Source: DATKCN01 sp035513175 (GTDB lineage Bacteria > Chloroflexota > Chloroflexia > Thermomicrobiales > CFX8). From it: a DNA stretch of 25,121 nt. Position 1 is the first letter of the stretch. Every line of letters starts with the position of its first letter. Shown here piece after piece: positions 7,753 to 15,998 of the stretch. Made by a program: the position numbers and the translations under genes. The stretch spans positions 1-25,121 of the forward strand of contig DATKCN010000310.1 of assembly GCA_035513175.1 (NCBI GenBank), written 5' to 3'. The notes under the pieces are model-generated. The model ran no database searches, was not told the DNA's origin, and worked only from the letters and a program-made list of their open reading frames with translations.

Positions 7753-9021
7753 CTACATTCCGTTGCTTCGCAGGCGATCCGCCGCAATGCTTGGAGCGGG
7801 CCACAATCGCGCGAGCGCGGTCTCCGCGTCGTCGGCCAGCACCAGCGCCAGATCGCCGGGCGCGACGGTGTTCAAGAGCTGATCGATCGCCCGGCCCTCG
7901 TCGGGCATCGAAAGGACGATCGGTGGCACCGCCGCGGTTGACAGCCCGACCCGGATCGCCTCCATGCGCCCGTCAGGAGCGTGTTCGCCATGGAGCAGAA
8001 TGATGCCCCCCAACCCGCCGACGATTCGTCCGGCCTCAACGCACTCATCAACGGAGAGCCCTGGGAAGCAGCCTGACACGACCAACGTTCGACGATGGGG
8101 CGTATGACGGACGCCGCGCGCGAGCAGTTTCAACGAATTCACGTACCTCGGCGAATCGACCAGAATTGTGGCCTCGTTGAAACGAACAATGTTACACGCG
8201 GCCGGCTGGCGGTCCGGTCGAGGTTCGAAACGTGCTAAAGAGCGTCGAACCATCTCATCGTCGATTCCGAGGACGAGCGCTGCGCTGGCCGCAGCCAGCG
8301 CGTTCTGTGCCTGGAACAGGATTTCGCCGTCGAGCGTTCCCTGTATCTCGGCGATTGGCATGATCGAACGAGTTTGGCGGTCATCACCGTGCGTGATCCA
8401 TCCGTCCGCGAGCCAGGTGGCAACAGCCCCGGCCGCAAGCTGGCGTTGGATTGTCGGGTTCTCCCGGTGCAGCGCGTAGAATACTGACTCGGCAACAGAC
8501 GATTCAGTCAGTTCGACAACATCGTAGTCGTCGGCGTTCGCGATGACAATGCCGTCCGGATGCACGGCGTCAACGGCGATTTCCAGCGCTTTACGCTCGC
8601 GCACCGTGTCCGCGCTCAACAGGCATGCTTCGTGATTTCCGCAGAGGGTGGTAAGTATCTCAATCGGATAGGTGTTCTTTGGCAATCCGGCTCCGATGAC
8701 GGTTGCAGCGTTCAGCTCCTGAATCACGACATCCAGTTCGCCATAGCGGGCGGCGAGCACAACCTTGGACCATGGACCGAGTTCACCCTCCTGCAATTGT
8801 CCGTCGACGTATACCCCGGATGAGAGCCAGCTTGCCGACGGCCACCTCGCTTCGTGCAGGACCTCGTGGAGCATCCAGGCGACGGTGCTCTTGCCTCGAG
8901 AGCCGGCTATCGAAATGATCGGCAACCCTGTCGGGACCGCGCGCAGCCGCTCACGGCCGCTCCGGCTCTCGACGCGAGGTGACGTGTCAGTCAAGCTAGA
9001 CTCACCCTTCAGTTCCGGCAT
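7753..9021 (-). CDS. Stand-alone Mur-ligase-fold ATP-dependent ligase of unknown substrate
   Basis: A 422-residue protein with the P-loop SIAGSRGKSTVAWMLHEVL (Gly40 to Thr46), a central segment with an NHE sequence (CGNHEACLL) and a helix rich in Ala (QNALAAASAALVLGI), and a C-terminal Rossmann-like part. The order fits the Mur ligase superfamily (ATP plus a carboxylate plus an amine). The RGKST form of the P-loop resembles PgsB/CapB poly-gamma-glutamate synthase more than the GTNGKTT of MurC-F or folylpolyglutamate synthase, while the NALAAASAAL and LVDSPRYVNSLK segments recall the ligase half of cyanophycin synthetase. No pgsC, pgsA or cyanophycinase is nearby. The ATG at 9021 overlaps rdgB by 20 bases. 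A TTG at 8994 after AAGGGTGAG is an equally good start. No substrate is proposed. Confidence 0.8.
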   Translation of the reverse strand: MPELKGESSLTDTSPRVESRSGRERLRAVPTGLPIISIAGSRGKSTVAWMLHEVLHEARWPSASWLSSGVYVDGQLQEGELGPWSKVVLAARYGELDVVIQELNAATVIGAGLPKNTYPIEILTTLCGNHEACLLSADTVRERKALEIAVDAVHPDGIVIANADDYDVVELTESSVAESVFYALHRENPTIQRQLAAGAVATWLADGWITHGDDRQTRSIMPIAEIQGTLDGEILFQAQNALAAASAALVLGIDDEMVRRSLARFEPRPDRQPAACNIVRFNEATILVDSPRYVNSLKLLARGVRHTPHRRTLVVSGCFPGLSVDECVEAGRIVGGLGGIILLHGEHAPDGRMEAIRVGLSTAAVPPIVLSMPDEGRAIDQLLNTVAPGDLALVLADDAETALARLWPAPSIAADRLRSNGM

Positions 9022-9625
9022 GCAGTCGAAGCGCTTCGTTGATACAACCGGCCAGCGCCGCCCAGGCGCGCGCCCTGTGTGAGACGCTGTTTTTCTCCTG
9101 CGGCGTAAGCTCTGCTAGCGTCCGGCCATTGTAGTCGCCGGCCCCGGGATCCTGTACCTGAAAGACAGGATCGTAGCCGAATCCAGCCGAACCACGCGGC
9201 CGGTCAGCGATGACGCCCGACAGCGTGCCGGCTGCCGTCCACTCGCGCCCCGTCGGTGACACCAGCGCAACAGCCGAAACAAACCGCGCGCCGCGACGCC
9301 CGACTGCAACACCCGTGAGACGATCCAGCAACAGACGGTTGTTGTCCTCATCGCTGGCCGCCGGGCCAGCGAAGCGAGCGGAGCGCACGCCAGGCGCGCC
9401 ATGCAGCGCGTCAACTTCCAATCCGGAGTCATCGGCAACCGCGACGTGCCCGCTGGTTGCGGCGTGGCGGGCCTTCAGCAGCGCGTTCGCGACGAACGTG
9501 CTGCCGGTTTCCACTGGCGAGTCAAGCCCCGCCTCGGACATTGTGAGAAGCGACACGCCCTCTGGGAGGAGCGCGCGGAGTTCAGCGAGCTTGCCTTCAT
9601 TGTTCGTTGCGATCACAATCGTCAC
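9002..9625 (-). CDS. rdgB: Non-canonical purine NTP pyrophosphatase (RdgB/HAM1)
   Basis: Hydrolyses dITP, ITP and XTP to the monophosphate and pyrophosphate, keeping deaminated purines out of nucleic acid. The 207 residues match the usual length. Motifs: ATNNEGKLAEL (Lys12), VADDSGLEVDAL with the general-base Asp near 65-66, GAPGVRSARFAG, SAGFGYDPVF, and ELTPQEKNSVSHRARA. Odd: in the usual TFxENAxxKA segment the Glu is Ala46 (TFVANALLKA), and the preceding EETG is VETG. The ATG overlaps the tatD stop by four bases (ATGA); its own 3' end overlaps the Mur-ligase-like gene. It is the third gene of the glmS operon. Confidence 0.95.
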   Translation of the reverse strand: MTIVIATNNEGKLAELRALLPEGVSLLTMSEAGLDSPVETGSTFVANALLKARHAATSGHVAVADDSGLEVDALHGAPGVRSARFAGPAASDEDNNRLLLDRLTGVAVGRRGARFVSAVALVSPTGREWTAAGTLSGVIADRPRGSAGFGYDPVFQVQDPGAGDYNGRTLAELTPQEKNSVSHRARAWAALAGCINEALRLHAGTEG

Positions 9626-10425
9626 GCCGCCTGATGTCCTTGCTCCAGTGCCTGGCTCATTCGAGGGCCGAATAGACGAATCGCGTTGTCTGTCGTCTCG
9701 TCTGCAATTGACTCAACCAGAACGCGTCGCGAGGACGCGATCACTTCCACAACTTCAGTCACGAGCGCCGGGGAGTTGCGCTTGCCTCGCTGTGACTGGG
9801 GCGCGAGATATGGAGCGTCGGTTTCTACGATGATACTGCGCAGTGGCAATCTGGCGATTGTGGATCGAAGCTCCTCTGACCTTGGAAACGTGGCAACTCC
9901 TCCAATTCCGAGCATGAGACCGAGCCGCATGCACGCGCTGGCGAACGAAGCGCTGCCGGTGAAACAGTGCATGACACCGCGAATCGGCGCATATGGCGCC
10001 AACGCCTCAAGCACCTCCGCTTCGGCATTGCGCTGGTGAATAATGATCGGCAGGCTCAACTCGCGTGATAGCTCGATCTGACGCTCGAACGCCAGAGTCT
10101 GAGCCTCATGATCCGCCCGATCGCGGAAGAAGTCGAGGCCCGTTTCGCCGATTGCGACCGGATCTCCTGATGCACATTCGTCGGCCAACGCCTCGCGCAC
10201 ATCATCGTTCCAGATGCCTGCGTCGTTCGGATGAACCCCCACTGCTCGGAGCATGAATGGATACGCGTGGCAGAGCCGCCTGGTCGAGTGCCACCGGTCG
10301 GGATTGAACCCGATCGCGACCATGGAGTGCACGCCGACCGCGATGGCGTTTCGAATAACTGCGTCTCTGTCCTCATCGAACGCGGATAAGTCGAGGTGGC
10401 AGTGCGTATCCACGATAGACGTCAC
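9622..10425 (-). CDS. tatD: TatD-family metal-dependent hydrolase (DNase)
   Basis: A TIM-barrel metallohydrolase; family members are 3'-5' exonucleases or AP-site and D-aminoacyl-tRNA hydrolases. Metal ligands visible in order: His8 and His10 (DTHCHLD), Glu94 (GETGLDFF), His130 (IIHQRNA), His153 (MHCFTGS) and Asp203 (ETDAPYL). At 267 residues it has the standard length. The ATG overlaps the glmS stop by four bases, and its stop overlaps the rdgB start by four bases, so the three are translationally coupled. The exact cellular substrate is not settled by sequence. Confidence 0.95.
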   Translation of the reverse strand: MTSIVDTHCHLDLSAFDEDRDAVIRNAIAVGVHSMVAIGFNPDRWHSTRRLCHAYPFMLRAVGVHPNDAGIWNDDVREALADECASGDPVAIGETGLDFFRDRADHEAQTLAFERQIELSRELSLPIIIHQRNAEAEVLEALAPYAPIRGVMHCFTGSASFASACMRLGLMLGIGGVATFPRSEELRSTIARLPLRSIIVETDAPYLAPQSQRGKRNSPALVTEVVEVIASSRRVLVESIADETTDNAIRLFGPRMSQALEQGHQAA

Positions 10426-12197
10426 TTGACCGTCACGCTCTTCGCGAGGTTGCGCGGCTTGTCAGGATCGTGACCCAGCATGACGGCCAGCTGGTAACCA
10501 AGCAGCTGCGCGGGCGGCGCCATCACCAGCGGAGACGCGTCGCCGACATTCGCGATCGGGAGGTGGATATCAAACACCTCCTCGTTCTCGGGTGAGATTC
10601 CAATAATCAAGCCTCCGCGCGCCTTCAGTTCCATAGCGCCGGAGAGAATGTCGGATCGCGTCTCATCCAGTGGTGAGTAGACGATGCATGGGGTGCCAGT
10701 CTCTACCAGCGCGATGACGCCGTGCTTCAACTCGCCTCCGGCAAAGCCCTCGGCATGAATGTACGAGACCTCCTTGATCTTGAGGGCCGCTTCGAGCGCA
10801 GTCGGGTAGCTCAATCCACGGCCAATCACGAACATGTTCGAGCGATCCATTACGCGTGCCGCGACTTCGCGAACGCGGTCATTGAACGTCGGCGTCAAGG
10901 ATAGCTGCATACCGTCAACTGCGCGCCACAGCAGGTCGCGGCCCACATGCTCGCTTCCGTTCAGTACGTGCGCCGTCAGCAGCAGCAGCGCCACCTTGGC
11001 CGTATATGCCTTCGTCGAAAGAACGCACTGCTCCGGCCCGGCGTTGAGGTGCAGCGAGAAGTCCGCGACGCGGTCGAGCGTTGACCCCCGAACGTTAACG
11101 AGCGCCGCGACAGACGCTCCCCGCTTCTGAGCCGATAGCACTGGCTCAATGACGTCAACGGTTTCGCCGCTCTGCGAGAGTGCGACGACGAGCGAGCGGT
11201 CCGTCAGGAAGTGCTCCTGGTAGTTGAACTCGCTGCCAACGACGAAATTCACATGACGCTGGGCGATCCGTGAAAACAGGTAGTTTCCCGTCAACGCGGC
11301 ATAGCTGGCTGTGCCGCATCCAAGGAAAAATGTGCCATAGGCTTCACGGATGCGCGCCGCGAGCTCCCGAACGCCATCGATCTGATCCCGCGCGATCGAC
11401 TCGATGACCGCCGGTTGCTCATGGATCTCCTTCAGGAGAAAATGTGGATAGGTTCCGAGTTCGGTGACGCCCTCGTTGAGAACGATCGGCTGCCAGTTAG
11501 CAGCAGCCACGTCCCCGCTCCGCGCATCCGTCAGCCGAACACCGGTCCCTGACAGCTGGGCTACCTGAAAGTCGTCAATGTAGCAGACCTCGTCGGCGTG
11601 CCCCGCGAAAGCCAGCACGTCCGACGCGACGAACACGCCGCGTGGACCACGACCGATCGCCAGCGGCGAGATGTTCTTCACCGCCGTCAACGTCGACGTG
11701 CGCTGATCCATGACGATGATCGCGTTCAACCCGCGGAGGTCGAGAAACACGCTCGCGACCGCGTCGCGAACCTGATCGGGCGCTGTCCCGCCACCGAGGC
11801 GCTGCGACGCCAGGTGTGCCACGACCTCGGTGTCAGTTTCGCTAACAAACTCCGTCCCGCTCGCGACGAGGGACTCTTTGAGCTGTCTGAAGTTCTCGAT
11901 GATGCCGTTATGGATGACCGCCAGACGGCCCGACGAGTTAGAGAGCGGATGGGCGTTGGCCACGGTCACTCCGCCGTGCGTTGCCCAGCGAGTGTGTCCG
12001 AATCCGATCCGTGACGCTGGCAGGTCGACTCGGGCGTCCCCGATCTTGCCGACATTCTTTTCAATCGTGATACGACCATTTATGCCTACCGCCACTCCCC
12101 ACGAATCGTAGCCTCGATATTCGAGCCGCTTGAGGGCGTGAAGCACCATCTCTCCGGTGTCGGTTTCGCACCCGACATACCCGAAAATTCCACACAT
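10422..12197 (-). CDS. glmS: Glutamine--fructose-6-phosphate aminotransferase (isomerizing)
   Basis: Makes glucosamine-6-phosphate from fructose-6-phosphate and glutamine, the first step toward UDP-GlcNAc for cell-wall precursors. The 591 residues comprise an N-terminal class II glutaminase (MCGIFGYVG with nucleophile Cys2; GHTRWATHGG; HNGIIENF) and two SIS sugar-isomerase domains (SQSGETVDVIEP; GRGLSYPTALEAALKIKEVS; GGELKHG), ending in the typical PRNLAKSVTVK. The start must be the ATG at 12197, because the amino-terminal Cys is catalytic; the frame stays open for another 120 codons upstream, but those are not part of the enzyme. AGAAGG lies about 10 bases before the ATG. It is first in the five-gene minus-strand operon. 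Confidence 0.97.
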   Translation of the reverse strand: MCGIFGYVGCETDTGEMVLHALKRLEYRGYDSWGVAVGINGRITIEKNVGKIGDARVDLPASRIGFGHTRWATHGGVTVANAHPLSNSSGRLAVIHNGIIENFRQLKESLVASGTEFVSETDTEVVAHLASQRLGGGTAPDQVRDAVASVFLDLRGLNAIIVMDQRTSTLTAVKNISPLAIGRGPRGVFVASDVLAFAGHADEVCYIDDFQVAQLSGTGVRLTDARSGDVAAANWQPIVLNEGVTELGTYPHFLLKEIHEQPAVIESIARDQIDGVRELAARIREAYGTFFLGCGTASYAALTGNYLFSRIAQRHVNFVVGSEFNYQEHFLTDRSLVVALSQSGETVDVIEPVLSAQKRGASVAALVNVRGSTLDRVADFSLHLNAGPEQCVLSTKAYTAKVALLLLTAHVLNGSEHVGRDLLWRAVDGMQLSLTPTFNDRVREVAARVMDRSNMFVIGRGLSYPTALEAALKIKEVSYIHAEGFAGGELKHGVIALVETGTPCIVYSPLDETRSDILSGAMELKARGGLIIGISPENEEVFDIHLPIANVGDASPLVMAPPAQLLGYQLAVMLGHDPDKPRNLAKSVTVK

Positions 12198-12588
12198 GGA
12201 CGCGGACCTTCTACCCCGACACTGGCGTTCGAGGAGTGACGCATGCAGAGTATGGGAAACGGCCAACGTGCGAGGGGTGCGCTCAGCGATCAAAAGGGGC
12301 GCACATGATCTCACTTTGTGCCACCGGGTCACCCCAGCGCTTTGTAGAGATCTGACGGTTGTGCTCACCGGAAGGCCATCCGCCGAGTCTTTCGATGTGG
12401 CCTTCACCTCGTCAACTCGTCCCTCCACGACGAGTCCAGGCGCTACAAGAACGAAACCCCGATGCTGTGCCGTGTCCCGAATCAACTGTACCGCGTCTCG
12501 GCAGGGTGTCGCAATGGCGCCAACCGGCGGCTGCGACGCTGGAAAGGTATACTTCAGTCATTGAAAACGAGCGCATCGTCGGGAACAC
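12198..12588. other. Divergent leader region between glmS and the purine operon
   Basis: This 391-base stretch has no recognised gene. It should carry the promoters of both glmS (minus) and the purine operon (plus). The only clean hexamer I see is TATACT on the plus strand at 12548-12553, 36 bases before the small ORF, with no good -35 box. The same GTATAC core gives TATACC on the minus strand. A GATCTC/GAGATC inverted repeat encloses about 34 bases between 12309 and 12354. On the minus strand the glmS frame is open back to a stop at 12558-12560. No glmS ribozyme, T-box or riboswitch was recognised. Confidence 0.4.
12548..12553 (+). promoter_or_regulatory. Possible -10 box for the purine operon
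   Basis: TATACT matches the -10 consensus at five of six positions and would place a transcript start near 12560, about 29 bases before the small ORF at 12589. No -35 match and no TGn extension is present, so this is weak. Confidence 0.3.
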
Positions 12589-12756
12589 ATGGAACTCGAA
12601 CAACACGCACAGTACAGGCTGTTGGCGCCCGTAACGCTCTCGCTCACCCCCGCTCACCTCATGACTCTCACTGCGATCTCGATCATGGTAGTCCGTGACG
12701 CCACGAAGCGCGTGCGCGGGTCACTTGAAGCGCGACTGGAAGTTGTCCGCGCATGA
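12589..12756 (+). CDS. Small hydrophobic 55-residue ORF coupled to purB
   Basis: An ATG ORF of 55 codons whose TGA overlaps the purB ATG by four bases (ATGA), the same junction style used elsewhere in this window. The peptide starts MELEQHAQYRLL, has a long uncharged stretch from about residue 11 to 35 (LLAPVTLSLTPAHLMTLTAI and following) that could be one membrane helix, and ends with a basic, helical tail (RDATKRVRGSLEARLEVVRA). By hand count about 38 of 55 codons end in G or C, similar to neighbouring genes. A modest GGGAA sequence lies a few bases upstream of the ATG. I do not recognise the family. It could be a real small protein, or a leader ORF that delivers ribosomes to purB. Confidence 0.5.
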   Translation: MELEQHAQYRLLAPVTLSLTPAHLMTLTAISIMVVRDATKRVRGSLEARLEVVRA

Positions 12757-14093
12757 TCGAGCGATACACCCTTCCGGAGATGGGCGCCATTTGGAGCGAG
12801 CAGGGCAAGATTGAGTTGTGGCTGGCCGTGGAGAAGGCCGTGTGTGAGGCCTGGGCGCGTAAGGGGATCATTCCGGAAAGCGCGATGCCGTCGATCCGCA
12901 CGGCGACCTGTGACATCGAGCGCATGAAGGAAATCGAACGCGAGACAGATCATGACGTCATTGCGTTCCTGAGAGCTACCAGTGAGACCGCCGGAGACGC
13001 GGCTCGATTCATTCACCTCGGGTTGACCAGTTCCGACGTGATCGACACCGCGCTTGCGCTGCAGGTGGTGCGCGCGGCCGACCTGCTACTCCGCCGGCTC
13101 GACGGCGCGATTGAAGCCGTCGGTAGCCAGGCGTTGAAGTATCGTGGCACGTTGATGATTGGCCGGACGCATGGAGTCCACGCCGAGCCCATCACGTTCG
13201 GATTCAAGCTCGCAGTCTGGTACGACGAGCTCCGGCGATCGAGGCAACGTCTGGCGGCGGCGCGTGACGGGATGGCGGTCGGAAAGATTTCGGGGGCCGT
13301 CGGGACGCACGCAAACGTCCCTCCTGATGTGGAAGAGGACGTTTGCCAACAACTCGGGCTGCGCCCCGCGCCGGTGTCAACACAAATCATTCAGCGCGAT
13401 CGCCACGCCGAATTCATCACAAGTCTGGCGATACTCGCCTCGTCGCTTGACAAGTTCGCCGTTGAAATCCGGCACCTGGCCCGGACTGAAGTTCGTGAGC
13501 TGGAGGAGCCGTTCGACCCGGGAAACCAGGGCTCGTCGGCGATGCCGCATAAGCGCAACCCGCACGAAAGCGAGCGTATCAGCGGGCTCGCTCGCCTGGT
13601 CAGGGGCTATGCGCTGACCGCGATGGAGAACGTCGTTTTGTGGCACGAGCGCGACATCTCGAATTCGTCGGCGGAACGGGTCGTGTTTCCGGACGCATGC
13701 ATCCTCGTCGACTACATGCTGCACCTGTTCACTAACCTCGTCCGAAACTGGGTCGTGTATCCGCAACGGATGATGGCCAACGTCGAGTCGACCGGGGGCG
13801 CGATCTTTTCGCAGCGGGCGATGCTGGCGCTCATCGAGGCAGGCGTGGATCGCCAGCGCGCCTACAAGCTGATCCAGGAGAACGCCATGCGCGCCTGGGA
13901 TGAAGGCGGGCATCTGCGGGAGTATCTGAAGGCTGAGCCGGATGTCGCTTCACGTCTGACCAACGACGAGATCGACGCGCTGTTCGACTATGAGTATCAC
14001 TTGCGTTACATCGACACAGCCCTTGAGCGCGTGGGGTTGCTTGAAGCCTCAGCCGTCGCCAGCGTTGCGCCCGGAGAGGGCGCGACCTCGTGA
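12753..14093 (+). CDS. purB: Adenylosuccinate lyase
   Basis: Catalyses two fumarate-releasing steps in purine synthesis: SAICAR to AICAR, and adenylosuccinate to AMP. The 446 residues show the fumarase/aspartase superfamily signature GSSAMPHKRNPHESE, with the mobile catalytic loop Ser, plus LGLTSSDVIDTAL and GRTHGVHAEPITFGFKLAVW in the N-terminal half. Length and order fit the short bacterial form (B. subtilis type). The ATG overlaps the end of the preceding 55-residue ORF, and its TGA overlaps the GTG of purC (GTGA). It is the first recognised enzyme gene of the purine operon. Confidence 0.97.
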   Translation: MIERYTLPEMGAIWSEQGKIELWLAVEKAVCEAWARKGIIPESAMPSIRTATCDIERMKEIERETDHDVIAFLRATSETAGDAARFIHLGLTSSDVIDTALALQVVRAADLLLRRLDGAIEAVGSQALKYRGTLMIGRTHGVHAEPITFGFKLAVWYDELRRSRQRLAAARDGMAVGKISGAVGTHANVPPDVEEDVCQQLGLRPAPVSTQIIQRDRHAEFITSLAILASSLDKFAVEIRHLARTEVRELEEPFDPGNQGSSAMPHKRNPHESERISGLARLVRGYALTAMENVVLWHERDISNSSAERVVFPDACILVDYMLHLFTNLVRNWVVYPQRMMANVESTGGAIFSQRAMLALIEAGVDRQRAYKLIQENAMRAWDEGGHLREYLKAEPDVASRLTNDEIDALFDYEYHLRYIDTALERVGLLEASAVASVAPGEGATS

Positions 14094-14983
14094 CGGCGCT
14101 GCGCAGCATCGACATTCCCAGGCTCCGACTCTATCGTCGAGGCAAAGTTCGGGACATGTACGACCTTGGCGACCGGCTACTGATGGTCGCGACGGATCGC
14201 GTGTCAGCGTTCGATGTCGTCCTGCCCGACGCAGTGCCGGACAAGGGGCAGATATTGACGCGGATGTCGCTCTTCTGGTTCGAGATGACGCGTAGTGTCG
14301 TGCCAAACCATCTCATATCGGCGGAGATTGACGACCTCCCGGAGTTTCTCGGGACGAACAGGGAGGCGCTTCGCGATCGCTTCATGCTGGTTCGCAAGGC
14401 GCAACGAATCGACATCGAATGTGTGGTGCGTGGGTATCTCGCCGGCTCCGGCTGGGCGGAGTACAGACGGCTGAGCACGGTCTGCGGCGCGCCGCTGCCG
14501 GCGGGACTCGTTGAGAGCGAAAAGCTTGCTGAGCCGATCTTTACACCGGCGGCGAAGGCTGACGCCGGGCACGACGAAAACATTTCGATCGAGCGCATGG
14601 CATCGCTTATCGGCTCCGAGACGACGACCGCTTTGCGAGACACGTCGATCGCGCTGTACGCGAAGGCTGAGGCCTACGCGCGCTCGCGGGGCATCATCAT
14701 CGCCGACACCAAGTTCGAGTTTGGCCTGATCGACGACACGCTGACCGTGATCGACGAGATGTTGACGCCGGATTCGTCCCGATTCTGGGACGGAGCGGCA
14801 TACGAGCCGGGTAGAGCGCAGGCCAGCTTCGACAAGCAACCGCTGCGGGATTGGCTGGAAGCCTCCGGCTGGAACAAGATGGCGCCTGGTCCTCCGCTCC
14901 CACCGGAGATCATCAATGAGACGGCCGAGCGATATCGTCGCGCGTATGAACGAATCACCGGACAGGAGTTGTCGCGATCGTGA
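14090..14983 (+). CDS. purC: SAICAR synthase
   Basis: Phosphoribosylaminoimidazole-succinocarboxamide synthase joins CAIR and aspartate using ATP; its product is the next substrate of PurB. The 297 residues are of the longer, yeast-like type. Motifs: RRGKVRDMYDL near residues 16-26 (ATP site), ATDRVSAFDVVL, VPNHLISAE, CVVRGYLAGSGW, DENIS, and the signature IADTKFEFGLID. GTG is the start, within GTGA shared with the purB stop; the 3' end overlaps purS in the same way. No odd residues seen. Confidence 0.97.
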   Translation: MTALRSIDIPRLRLYRRGKVRDMYDLGDRLLMVATDRVSAFDVVLPDAVPDKGQILTRMSLFWFEMTRSVVPNHLISAEIDDLPEFLGTNREALRDRFMLVRKAQRIDIECVVRGYLAGSGWAEYRRLSTVCGAPLPAGLVESEKLAEPIFTPAAKADAGHDENISIERMASLIGSETTTALRDTSIALYAKAEAYARSRGIIIADTKFEFGLIDDTLTVIDEMLTPDSSRFWDGAAYEPGRAQASFDKQPLRDWLEASGWNKMAPGPPLPPEIINETAERYRRAYERITGQELSRS

Positions 14984-15279
14984 CGGACGAACAGAGCACG
15001 CGGAACGAGGCGCGGCGTCGAACGTATCTGGCGGAAGTGCTCGTCTCCCTGAAGCCGGTCGTCAATGATCCACAGGGACTGGCGATACGGGACGGATTGC
15101 GCTCGCTCGGATATGACGAGGTTGAGGCGGTTCGTGCTGGAAAGTACATTCGCGTAACAGTTGACGCGGAATCACCGGAAGACGCGCGAGGTCGCGTGAC
15201 GCGCATGTGCGACCAGCTTCTCAGCAATCCGGTAACAGAGACCTACGAGATTCAGCTAACGCCGCTGGCGGATCACTAG
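14980..15279 (+). CDS. purS: FGAM synthase subunit PurS
   Basis: Small structural subunit that bridges PurQ and the short PurL in the three-part formylglycinamidine ribonucleotide synthase and helps ammonia transfer. The 99 residues include YLAEVLVSLKPVVNDPQGLA and GYDEVEAVRAGKYIRV, typical of the beta-alpha-beta PurS fold; an N-terminal extension of about 15 charged residues makes it longer than the usual 80 or so. GTG start overlapping the purC TGA (GTGA). Placed directly before purQ and purL, as expected for the complex. Confidence 0.93.
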   Translation: MTDEQSTRNEARRRTYLAEVLVSLKPVVNDPQGLAIRDGLRSLGYDEVEAVRAGKYIRVTVDAESPEDARGRVTRMCDQLLSNPVTETYEIQLTPLADH

Positions 15280-15293
15280 CGCGGGGAGGGATC

Positions 15294-15994
<701 letters not shown>

Positions 15995-15998
<4 letters not shown>

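Noticed and set aside
12198..12588. glmS ribozyme, T-box or riboswitch in the glmS leader
   Set aside because: The ribozyme core was not recognisable, and GGTGGCAC-like bits did not form a T-box with specifier and antiterminator elements. A covariance-model search would settle it.
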